Source: JASFTV01 sp050050615 (GTDB taxonomy: Bacteria > Desulfobacterota > DSM-4660 > Desulfatiglandales > HGW-15). Taken from it: a DNA stretch of 5,040 nucleotides. The stretch spans positions 1-5,040 of the forward strand of contig JASFTV010000279.1 in the NCBI GenBank assembly GCA_050050615.1. The letters are read 5' to 3'. Position 1 is the stretch's first letter. The number at the start of each line of letters is the position of its first letter. A program made the translations under genes and the position numbers. Below the pieces are notes generated by a model that was not told the origin of the DNA, ran no database searches, and saw only the letters and a program-made list of their open reading frames with translations. Positions 1-5,040 of the stretch are shown in pieces.

Positions 1-245
1 ACATTGAACATACCGCGACTAGACACCGCTTCTCTGGCCGCCTCCTGGCTCACATAAAACTCGTTGCCGAGGCCCTGGAGAAATCTGCCCAGGGTCTCCA
101 TGTCGGCCTCTATAACAATATCGGCGTCATAGGTTGTCCGGGGCACACCATGCAGATTGCTTGCAAAAGAGCCTGTAAGCATGTAGTGAATTCCGCACCC
201 TTCCAGTTTAGAAAGAACTAGCTGTAATGCCTCATCCGGGCTCAT
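1..245 (-). CDS. Nucleotidyltransferase-fold protein, N-terminal 81 residues (runs off left edge)
   Basis: The first 81 residues are visible; the gene continues beyond base 1. A classic nucleotidyltransferase motif is present: Gly25-Ser26, thirteen residues, then Asp40-Ala-Asp42 followed by Ile-Val-Ile-Glu. This is the GSx9-13DxD pattern in which the two Asp bind the metal and nucleotide. The surrounding text (HGVPRTTYDADIVIE) resembles the stand-alone minimal nucleotidyltransferase / AbiEii-like proteins often found as the toxin or partner half of two-gene modules. The ATG lies inside the stop of the upstream small gene (ATGA overlap at 242-245) and has no good Shine-Dalgarno of its own, so translational coupling is likely. 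The third catalytic acidic residue and any C-terminal domain are outside the window, so activity cannot be judged. The fold is fairly sure, the biological role is not. Confidence 0.8.
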   Translation of the reverse strand, partial: MSPDEALQLVLSKLEGCGIHYMLTGSFASNLHGVPRTTYDADIVIEADMETLGRFLQGLGNEFYVSQEAAREAVSSRGMFN

Positions 246-496
246 GGCAAGATGTCATCCGCTTCCGGGTAAGCATAAAGGAAAAGCTCTCTGGGTAGGG
301 TCAAACGAATGGTCTCGAGGCGGATTTGTCGTTCATCATACTCGGGGTGTCGCCTCCGCACACCCTCCAACAAGAGATTCCGAGACATTTGAGAAAGCTC
401 CATAGCTGCGCGCAAACGCCCCTCCGATCCCATGCCCCTCAAGATCTCTATCTGTCTCTTTTCTATCTCCCTGGTCGTATCCTGCGTACTCATCAT
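242..496 (-). CDS. Small helical partner protein of the nucleotidyltransferase (84 aa)
   Basis: A small, charged, mostly helical protein with no membrane segment or signal. The core reads EILRGMGSEGRLRAAMELS, followed by a basic RRRHPEYDE segment and a C-terminal LTLPRELFLYAY. I recognise this as the general type of short conserved protein encoded just before stand-alone nucleotidyltransferases, but I cannot name the family. Its TGA overlaps the partner's ATG, which argues for a co-translated pair and possibly a toxin-antitoxin-like or regulatory role; that role is inferred from layout only. Start choice is uncertain: ATG at 496 (84 aa) or 493 (83 aa) is preferred, but a TTG at 508 would add four residues (Met-Lys-Lys-Ser). 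None has a strong Shine-Dalgarno. Confidence 0.72.
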   Translation of the reverse strand: MMSTQDTTREIEKRQIEILRGMGSEGRLRAAMELSQMSRNLLLEGVRRRHPEYDERQIRLETIRLTLPRELFLYAYPEADDILP

Positions 497-527
497 ACTT
501 TTTTTCAAGGTTCTCGGTAACCTGTCT

Positions 528-556
528 AGGCTACCTTTATCTTATTGATATGTCAA
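528..556 (-). promoter_or_regulatory. Possible sigma-70-like promoter for the two-gene nucleotidyltransferase unit
   Basis: On the minus strand a perfect TTGACA (551-556) is followed after 17 bases by TAGCCT (528-533). The -35 is consensus, the -10 matches TATAAT at only three positions. Position and orientation fit the small gene starting at about 496, giving a leader of roughly 25 bases. Confidence 0.35.
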
Positions 557-560
557 GATA
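538..560. repeat. Short inverted repeat overlapping the candidate -35, possible operator
   Basis: TATCTT (538-543) and AAGATA (555-560) form a 6-bp inverted repeat with an 11-base spacer, centred at about 549. It covers the TTGACA box. Autoregulatory two-gene modules often have such an operator, but a 6-bp arm can arise by chance in AT-rich DNA. Confidence 0.25.
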
Positions 561-660
561 GGCGAACGGAAGGCGAGTTGCCCATTTTGGGAAATGCACC
601 ATGGAATGACCTCCCTCCGGTTGGACCTGAACGTGTTTCAATAACTCTTTATCCCTTTTT

Positions 661-727
661 CGCCTCACACCTTACGCCTTCCGCCTCTCTCCTTTCATGG
701 CATGCTCTATGCCCTATGCCCTATGCG
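661..727. repeat. Degenerate heptamer tandem repeats in a gene-free stretch
   Basis: The gap from 561 to 815 holds no convincing gene. Its most visible content is low-complexity, pyrimidine-rich heptamers: CTTACGC (671-677), CTTCCGC (678-684), then CTATGCC (707-713), CTATGCC (714-720) and CTATGCG (721-727). An open plus-strand frame over this area (545-754) has biased, repeat-derived composition and is not believable as a protein. The pattern resembles dispersed intergenic heptamer repeats I associate with deltaproteobacterial genomes; that link is from memory and weak. Confidence 0.45.
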
Positions 728-815
728 CTTTCAACCGCGCCCCACTTGGAATAACGTTAGTCAACATATCCCGCCCCGTTAGATCGGGAAGGGCCATTTA
801 ACTGGAGGCAGGCCA

Positions 816-1544
816 TTACTTTCTTTTCTGCTCAATTACTTTTTTCAGCTCCCTTAACTCAGAGTTCGTAGGTTGTATTCTTAGTCCCTCGTTCACAGCC
901 TCCAGAGCTAATACTAATTTACCCATTTCAATCAACAGCGTGGCACGCCTCACTTTGGCACGTATAGAGTGCAGAACAACATCCTTATTTGTTACACCAT
1001 GTGAGCCTGGTTCAAAGGTCTCCATGCTGTTTGTAATTTCTGTTAGAAAATCTTCATACGCATTTAACGGTGCTGAATAAGCTAAATTGTAATACATTCT
1101 GCCTCGCAAAAATTGATATTGGAGTTGCTTTAATTGGTTCGGTATGGTGATGTTTACCCTAAGAGCGGGAGCATCACCGAGAGAGCACCTCTCGATACTC
1201 ACCTGGCCTTTAAACTGGGTCCGTATCTTACTTGCTGCTATTTCAGCATTCTGTCTGAGTTCCTCGAAGTTTTTATAATCAGCTGCTTGAGCAATAACCC
1301 TCAGGCTAAGATTCTTGATGTTAGGATGAAGAAACGCCACTTTCCCTCTCGGATCATCGGGATATTCGCTTATAAGCCAACCCGGGGGAGGAAAGATTGT
1401 AAAGAAACCTTTTGGATCACTATATTCTTGGGTGGATAAATACTGCTTTTGAAAAGAGTGGCTTCCCTGTATAGCCGTCAAAAACAAAAAAATGCATGCT
1501 AGGAAAAATACAATCGTAATGCTAAAACATTTCGACTTTTTCAT
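816..1544 (-). CDS. Exported protein with PsbP/DUF1795-like domain and C-terminal TPR-like segment (242 aa)
   Basis: The N-terminus is a typical export signal: basic MKKSK, then a hydrophobic stretch at about residues 7-25, with likely cleavage near residue 27 (AIQG-SHS). A FLAC sequence at 14-17 resembles a lipobox, but hydrophobic residues continue after the Cys, so a lipoprotein is less likely. Residues 43-178 (GFFTIFPPPGW onward, through NAYEDFLTEITNSMETF) resemble the PsbP/Mog1/DUF1795-type alpha-beta domain seen in secreted bacterial proteins. Residues about 188-238 look like one TPR-type helical hairpin with the usual Gly208, Ala213, Ala216, Leu221, Pro225 spacing. The start is well supported: GGGAG (1553-1557) lies 8 bases before the ATG, behind a good promoter. 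The gene seems to stand alone, with no clear hairpin terminator after its TAA. The molecular function is unknown; a periplasmic or envelope role is inferred from the signal peptide. Confidence 0.8.
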   Translation of the reverse strand: MKKSKCFSITIVFFLACIFLFLTAIQGSHSFQKQYLSTQEYSDPKGFFTIFPPPGWLISEYPDDPRGKVAFLHPNIKNLSLRVIAQAADYKNFEELRQNAEIAASKIRTQFKGQVSIERCSLGDAPALRVNITIPNQLKQLQYQFLRGRMYYNLAYSAPLNAYEDFLTEITNSMETFEPGSHGVTNKDVVLHSIRAKVRRATLLIEMGKLVLALEAVNEGLRIQPTNSELRELKKVIEQKRK

Positions 1545-1575
1545 ATCTCAATCTCCCAATTGAATTTGGTGTGCT

Positions 1576-1604
1576 ATTATCAATCTTGCTTTCTCTTGTG
1601 TGAA
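1576..1604 (-). promoter_or_regulatory. Sigma-70-like promoter of the PsbP-like gene
   Basis: On the minus strand TTCACA (1599-1604, five of six matches to TTGACA) and GATAAT (1576-1581, five of six to TATAAT) are separated by exactly 17 bases. The initiation point would fall near 1569, giving a leader of about 25 bases that contains the GGGAG ribosome-binding site. Confidence 0.55.
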
Positions 1605-1621
1605 ATGCATCATTTTATGAG

Positions 1622-1652
1622 CAGCTTATGATATGACAGCTTTCTATGATAT
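1622..1652. repeat. Imperfect direct repeat upstream of the promoter
   Basis: CAGCTT occurs at 1622-1627 and 1638-1643, and TATGATAT at 1627-1634 and 1645-1652, giving two imperfect copies of a roughly 16-18-base unit. The block lies just upstream of the -35 box of the gene starting at 1544, where an activator could bind. No regulator can be named. Confidence 0.3.
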
Positions 1653-1766
1653 CTAAAAACAAAAAATGCGATAAAGTGACTTGGCCGGCTTAAAAGCGTT
1701 CAATCTATCGAGCTACTTTCAAAAGTCATGACCATTCAGTTATGGATAAGAGATTTTGGTGCTTTC

Positions 1767-2474
1767 TTAACTTGACTGCAGTTTCGCCAAGGCTGCTTCG
1801 GCCGCTTGACGGACACGGACATCCTTCTCTCCCAGTAAGGTTTCGAATGTTTTGCGAGCCTGCGGATCATTAAATTCACCCAAAGCATTAATGGCTGATA
1901 AACGTACGTCCATAAATTTCCAGCTGTCGTCCATTGCCGTTTTCGCGAGAGATTCGACAGCACGCGCGTCGCCGATCTGAGCCAAGGCAATGGCCGCTGA
2001 CTTTCGCGCATCTTCGTACTTTATTTTTCTATCTTCCAAGCAGGTGATCAACGGTTCCACGGCCGATTCTATTCGCCGTTCGCCCAACCACTGAGCAGCC
2101 TTCTTACGCTCTTTAACCGAATCGTGGATCAATCGTTGTATTTGCCAGTTCGTGTACCTCGGATCCTCTTCCATCGGACCACTTTTGGCAGACCTGCGCC
2201 AGCTGTGGCCGCAATCTTTGCATTCGTAGGTGAACACCGGTTTCTGTTTCACCGCATAGGCCAACACGCTAAAACCTATGATTGCTGGGACAAAAACAAC
2301 AAAGAGACTTGCGGTTTTCCTGACTAATGGGTAGACGATATAACCCCAACCGAACCACCCGCTAACAAAAAATAGCGGAACAGCAATTATTAATAGCCAA
2401 AGATCCCTCTTATGCAGTGTACCGGAATCAATATCGGTTTTGCCACATTTGGAACATTGCATCGCTGCCTTCAT
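1767..2474 (-). CDS. Membrane protein with split zinc ribbon, transmembrane hairpin and HEAT-like repeats (235 aa)
   Basis: Domains in order: a first zinc knuckle Cys7-x2-Cys10; two hydrophobic segments, about 25-50 and 55-75, joined by a short basic turn (Arg-Lys); a second knuckle Cys85-x2-Cys88; then residues about 118-233 with four HEAT/PBS-lyase-like helical repeats (repeated patterns such as RKSAAIALAQIGDARAVESL and VRLSAINALGEFNDPQARKTF). The two knuckles fall on the same side of the membrane if both segments cross it, so they could fold together into one four-Cys zinc site. The start is chosen at 2474 because GGAGG (2481-2485) lies 6 bases before this ATG; an upstream in-frame Met at 2525 would add 17 residues but has no such support. 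HEAT-like repeats usually serve as protein-binding scaffolds, so an adaptor or scaffold role at the inner membrane is inferred. No neighbour points to a pathway. Confidence 0.85.
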   Translation of the reverse strand: MKAAMQCSKCGKTDIDSGTLHKRDLWLLIIAVPLFFVSGWFGWGYIVYPLVRKTASLFVVFVPAIIGFSVLAYAVKQKPVFTYECKDCGHSWRRSAKSGPMEEDPRYTNWQIQRLIHDSVKERKKAAQWLGERRIESAVEPLITCLEDRKIKYEDARKSAAIALAQIGDARAVESLAKTAMDDSWKFMDVRLSAINALGEFNDPQARKTFETLLGEKDVRVRQAAEAALAKLQSS

Positions 2475-2628
2475 TTGAATCCTCCACCAAATTAGATGAA
2501 AGGCCAGGAGCCAAGCAGGAACCAAATAGCTCTATAAGGAGCAGGTTTTGCATGGTTAGTGATTGCAAAAACACCCTTTTAGAGAAAGCTAATTTTGACG
2601 CTGAAAATGCCGCTCTAAGCTCTATTTC

Positions 2629-2700
2629 GGGGCAAACTCCTTGGAATTATCCCACGATTTCAAATGCTTGGCCTGGTTCGACCCGGCCTCAAATGGCCCC
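2629..2700. other. Possible structured element in the 2475-2719 gap
   Basis: This 245-bp gap has no supportable gene. It contains a compact hairpin at 2670-2688, GGCCTGGT-TCG-ACCCGGCC, with seven of eight pairs, flanked by direct copies of TCAAATG (2660-2666 and 2689-2695). A 5-bp outer pairing, GGGGC (2629-2633) with GCCCC (2696-2700), encloses it. No T-run follows the hairpin on either strand, so it is not a standard intrinsic terminator. It could be an intergenic repeat or a leader structure for the gene starting at 2474. Confidence 0.28.
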
Positions 2701-2719
2701 TGTGCCAGAGTTTTGTATG

Positions 2720-3127
2720 TTAATTGTCCATCTGGCAAAGCTGGTCGGCAACATCCCCGAGTCGATCCATGTAGCTTTCTAGTTTCGCCACCCCATCAAT
2801 ACTCAGAACCGCGTTCAGCAAACCGGCGAACCCTGGTTTCTTCGTAGCATTGACTAAATTCCTGAGCCCCTCTCCGATTTGTTTTCTTGTGATTGGGTTA
2901 CCATTGGGGTCTAGCCCTGTCTCTAGGGCGGTGAGAGCCTCTTCGATATTCCGGCAAATGATTGGAATCTGTTCTTCGGCGACACCTTTTCCCGCACCAA
3001 AGGTGAAACCTCCTGCCGGATATAGCTTTGGCAGCCTGGGGATTTTTCGTTTCAAATCTGACAGATTCCAAGCGACTTTGTAAACAGGTCCTTTTTTCTT
3101 TCCTACTAGTTTTTCTATAATACCCAT
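2720..3127 (-). CDS. Hypothetical protein of unknown family (135 aa)
   Basis: I do not recognise this protein. It has a basic N-terminal part (EKLVGKKKGPVYKVAWN, then LKRKIPRLPKLYPAGGF), a Gly-rich stretch FTFGAGKG at about residues 46-53, and a helical C-terminal half with acidic segments (RNIEEALTALETG, LESYMDRLGDVADQL). There is no signal peptide or membrane helix, so it is probably cytoplasmic. FGAGKG is not a proper Walker A motif because the required GKS/T ending is missing. The start at 3127 is preferred because GGGGGGTG (3133-3140) is a good ribosome-binding site with a 5-base spacer. An ATG at 3142 would add five residues, but it would put that ribosome-binding site inside the coding frame. 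The gene stands alone, 245 bp before the zinc-ribbon protein in the same direction. Confidence 0.68.
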   Translation of the reverse strand: MGIIEKLVGKKKGPVYKVAWNLSDLKRKIPRLPKLYPAGGFTFGAGKGVAEEQIPIICRNIEEALTALETGLDPNGNPITRKQIGEGLRNLVNATKKPGFAGLLNAVLSIDGVAKLESYMDRLGDVADQLCQMDN

Positions 3128-3200
3128 GCTTACACCCCCCATGCGCCTTAGCCACGGCGAAATGTTGTTGTAACGCTTAGCGAAACCAAAAATAAGGGCA

Positions 3201-3255
3201 AGGGGTCTATGTTTGACGCTTATCGAATTTCAGCAAACGTCAAACGTAGACCCCT
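3201..3255. repeat. Near-perfect 18-bp inverted repeat (REP/MITE-like palindrome or terminator)
   Basis: The left arm AGGGGTCTATGTTTGACG (3201-3218) pairs with CGTCAAACGTAGACCCCT (3238-3255), with only one wobble position (3210/3246), around a 19-base loop. It starts 24 bases after the stop of the mutase remnant (3280). On the minus strand a T-rich stretch TTATTTTT follows about six bases after the stem, so weak transcription termination is possible. The long matched arms and large loop look more like a dispersed palindromic element (REP or RAYT-mobilised type) than a simple terminator; that assignment is from pattern only. No other gene is visible in the 3128-3279 gap and no strong promoter for the gene at 3127 was found. 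Confidence 0.7.
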
Positions 3256-3279
3256 CCTTTCATTCCCTCATGATACATT

Positions 3280-3640
3280 TCATCGGCTCTGCCGCCGAAC
3301 ATTCTCGCGGATGTACTGGACAAAGGAATCGGTCAGGGATCCTCCCCTGAATACTTCATCCACCCCCATTTCCTTCATCACCGGTATGTCCTCCGGCGGA
3401 AATGATCCGCCCACAAGGAACAGAACATCGTCAAGATGGCCTTTCTTCATCTCTGCTACAAGCTTCGGCGTATAGACGAGATGTTCGCCCGAAAGATAAC
3501 TCACACCGATCACATCCGCGTCCTCGTCAATGGCGGCCTGCACGATACCCTCGGGCGTCTGATACATGCCCAGGTAAACCACCCTCCATTCCAGCATCTC
3601 TCAAAAGCGCTGCAACGACCTTGGCCCCGCGGTCGTGGCA
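3280..3640 (-). pseudogene. Cobalamin-binding domain remnant of a methylmalonyl-CoA-mutase-family enzyme
   Basis: This is the B12-binding (small subunit or C-terminal) part. The cobalt-ligand motif survives as CHDRGAK at about 3640-3620 (His codon at 3635-3637, equivalent to His610 of the Propionibacterium enzyme), followed by VVAALLRDAGME in one frame. An extra G in a GGG run (3582-3584) then shifts into VVYLGMYQTPEG, DVIGVSYLSGEH (the SxL motif), VGGSFPPEDIP (the GG motif) and a normal C-terminus ending at TGA 3280-3282. The expected PG-x-DG before His is missing: two residues before His there is Val instead of the conserved Asp, because the start of the domain is deleted. An open frame beginning at ATG 3597 encodes only the distal part, lacks the cobalt-ligand His and has no sensible ribosome-binding site, so a working small subunit is unlikely. 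Confidence 0.85.
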
Positions 3641-4026
3641 AACGCCCGGGTCGCGTCGATCATGGCCGGGATTGTGTTCCGATTCTCTGCCGCGTCTTCT
3701 CGAAGACGCTTGATCGCCTCCGATAGCTTCCTCTTATTTCGGCTCTTCTTCAGTTTAATGACATCCTCGATCTGTTGATGCGCTGATTGCTCAGAAATGC
3801 GCTGAACGCCCAGAGGGGTTTCCGTCTCCTCTTCGCTTGTGAAGATATTGACGCCCACAAGCAGCTTGTCTCCTTTATCTATTTCCCTCTGTCGTTTGAT
3901 GCCTTCCTCATCGAACTGGCGGTCCAGCCACTCGGTCCTGATCGCCTCTTCCATGCCGCCCACATCTTCGACCCCGTTCATCACCTTTAACGCTTCCTCT
4001 TCCATTTTGTCGGTCAGGCTCTCAAT
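3601..4026 (-). pseudogene. Mutase large subunit remnant, C-terminal part after the TAG
   Basis: Directly after the TAG at 4027-4029 the same frame continues as IESLTDKMEEEALKVM, GGMEEAI, KRQREIDKGDKLLVGVN, and on to NTIPAMIDATRAFATT. These match the expected order of the large-subunit C-terminal region (family pattern: SYxVExLTDxxExxA, QxxIDxGxxxxVGVN, IxAxRAxAT). After FATT the frame runs into unrelated sequence and stops at TGA 3601-3603, because the usual GEICD...VFGEY ending is absent and the DNA switches directly to the cobalamin-binding part. The Met at 4005 has no ribosome-binding site and is simply an internal residue of the old gene. The piece would not fold into an enzyme alone. 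Confidence 0.85.
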
Positions 4027-5040
4027 CTAGTAGGAACCCCCCAACGGATCTGCCACGTTGGTCACGCCTGTCTCATAAGCGATGATCTGCTGGGTTCTGA
4101 GCGCCTGAAGGTGTCCCTTCTCGGTGGGCAGGCACATGGGCTCATCGTAGGAGCAGCAATGGAGCGATTGCACACCCCCCAGGACTGCGGCCAGGGCCTG
4201 AAAAGAAATACGGACGAGATTGTTAAGCGGTTGCTGGGGAATAAGCGAACACCCGGCGGTGTGTACCGCAAAACGAAATTGCATAGAGCGTGGGTCTTCG
4301 GCCCCGTATTTCTCTTTCATGAGCCGTGCCCACATGCGGCGAGCCGCCCTGATCTTGGCGATCTCTTCGAAGAAATCGATGTGAGAGGACACGTAGAAAG
4401 TGAATCGGGGGGCAAACCCGTCGATGCTGAGACCTCGACGCAGCAGTTCATCAATATAGCACATGGCAATGCCGAAGCCGAAGGCTATCTCCTGAGGGGC
4501 GGTAATCCCCTGCTCTCTGAGATCGTACATGTTGACCGTGCTGTAATACCATTTGGGCATGTTTCTTGTGCAAAACTCCATCACGTCTGATCCCAACTTG
4601 ATGGACAGATCAAGGGGGCAGGCGGGGCGAAAGCCGCAATAGCGAAAATGAATGGGATCGTTCTGGATGGAGCCTCTCAAGTCGCGAATGTCGTAACCCT
4701 TTTCCCGGGCGACCGCCACATATTGGGCCATTGTCGCAGCAGCGGCGGTAGATGCGGTAATAAGGGACCAACTCACCCGGTCCAGGGGAATATCACCGAC
4801 GAGTGTCTCCATATCCTGAATAGATGACATGTTGACCCCTGTCAGACCCACCTCGTCTTGCGCCCGCGGGTGGTCCGGGTCCAGACCCATGTCGTAGGTG
4901 ACGTCCGCAATGGTATTGAGCCCGGACCCGCCCTGCTCAAAACAGAACGCGACCCGCTTGTGGGTATCTTCAGGGGAACCGATCCCTACGACCTCGCGCC
5001 TTGTCCAGTAACGGCCTCGGAACATATCTCGATGAATACC
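4027..5040 (-). pseudogene. Methylmalonyl-CoA-mutase-family large subunit, cut by in-frame TAG and by the window edge
   Basis: The frame is open to base 5040 (GIHRDMFRGRYWTRREVVG), so the N-terminus lies outside. It covers most of the substrate-binding TIM barrel: DPDHPRAQDEVG, GDIPLDRVS, GSIQND, NMPKW, PRSMQFRFAVHTAG, QQPLNNLVRISFQALAAVLGG, QSLHCCSYDEP, TQQIIAYETGVTNVADPLGG. It ends at a TAG (4027-4029) placed where the family has Tyr or Phe in GGSY[YF]. Counting from the Met encoded at 5023-5025, ungapped comparison from memory with the Propionibacterium shermanii enzyme puts Val12 at Tyr89, Ile39 near Ala116, Lys143 at Arg207 and Asp168 at His244, while Gln121 and Tyr167 are conserved. The first two substrate-contacting residues argue against methylmalonyl-CoA as substrate, so a different acyl-CoA mutase activity is inferred for the ancestor. 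The truncated product would lack the end of the domain and all of the B12 site. Confidence 0.88.

Noticed and set aside
545..754. Plus-strand open frame of 69 codons
   Set aside because: It is built from heptamer-repeat sequence with biased composition, has no good ribosome-binding site and no recognisable domain.
1736..2011. Minus-strand open frame of 91 codons inside the HEAT-repeat gene
   Set aside because: It is a different frame of the same DNA; the HEAT repeats in the other frame are convincing.
2670..2690. GGTTCGACCC resembling a tRNA T-arm
   Set aside because: The stem does not pair in T-arm register, and no acceptor, anticodon or D-arm can be found around it.
2417..2782. Plus-strand open frame of 121 codons crossing the 2475-2719 gap
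   Set aside because: It overlaps the starts and ends of two better-supported minus-strand genes, lacks a ribosome-binding site and has no recognisable domain.
2763..2990. FGAGKG in the hypothetical protein as a Walker A nucleotide-binding loop
   Set aside because: The motif lacks the GKS/T ending and no Walker B follows.
2898..3155. Minus-strand open frame of 85 codons overlapping the hypothetical protein
   Set aside because: It has a strongly Arg/Lys-biased, shadow-like composition, and the frame at 2720-3127 has a better ribosome-binding site and a more balanced protein.
3280..3597. An intact stand-alone small subunit of the mutase
   Set aside because: The frame from ATG 3597 lacks the cobalt-ligand His and the preceding motif, which are found upstream in another frame.
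4111..4590. Plus-strand open frame of 159 codons
   Set aside because: It lies antisense to clearly recognisable mutase sequence and is a shadow of it.
1..5040. CRISPR array, rRNA, complete insertion sequence or phage genes
   Set aside because: No regularly spaced repeats of suitable length, no rRNA or tRNA signatures and no transposase or phage protein were seen in either strand.

Overview
The window reads like a piece of an anaerobic, probably Desulfobacterota-type (deltaproteobacterial) genome. This placement is an inference. It rests on the style of the cobalamin-dependent acyl-CoA mutase, the mixed base composition and the kind of short intergenic repeats, and no marker gene is present to confirm it. 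Every gene I can support lies on the minus strand, so the order of transcription runs from base 5040 down to base 1. Plus-strand open frames over the genes are shadows.

Region 5040-3280 is a decayed methylmalonyl-CoA-mutase-family locus that runs off the right edge. The large (substrate-binding) part is easily recognised but is interrupted by an in-frame TAG at 4027-4029. The frame then resumes with perfectly good mutase sequence. Around 3630-3640 the end of the large part is joined directly, and out of frame, to the cobalamin-binding part. An extra G at 3582-3584 later restores the frame. Three independent lesions make this a pseudogene. Even before it broke, its active site would have been unusual: Val, Lys and Asp sit where true methylmalonyl-CoA mutase has Tyr89, Arg207 and His244.

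Region 3279-3128 is intergenic and carries a near-perfect 18-bp inverted repeat (3201-3255) right behind the mutase remnant. Next come a 135-residue protein of unknown function (3127-2720), a 245-bp gap with a possible structured element (2629-2700), and a membrane protein (2474-1767) that combines a split zinc ribbon, a transmembrane hairpin and HEAT-like repeats.

Region 1766-816 is more AT-rich. It holds a good sigma-70-like promoter and an exported protein with a PsbP/DUF1795-like middle and a C-terminal TPR-like segment. Region 815-561 has no gene, only degenerate 7-bp tandem repeats.

Region 560-1 is a two-gene unit: a small helical protein overlaps by ATGA a nucleotidyltransferase-fold protein that runs off the left edge. 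Its layout resembles nucleotidyltransferase toxin-antitoxin-like pairs. A possible promoter with an overlapping inverted repeat lies in front of it.

I do not see a clearly new multi-gene system. The best leads are the non-canonical mutase and its decay path, the two-gene nucleotidyltransferase unit, and the zinc-ribbon/HEAT membrane protein.
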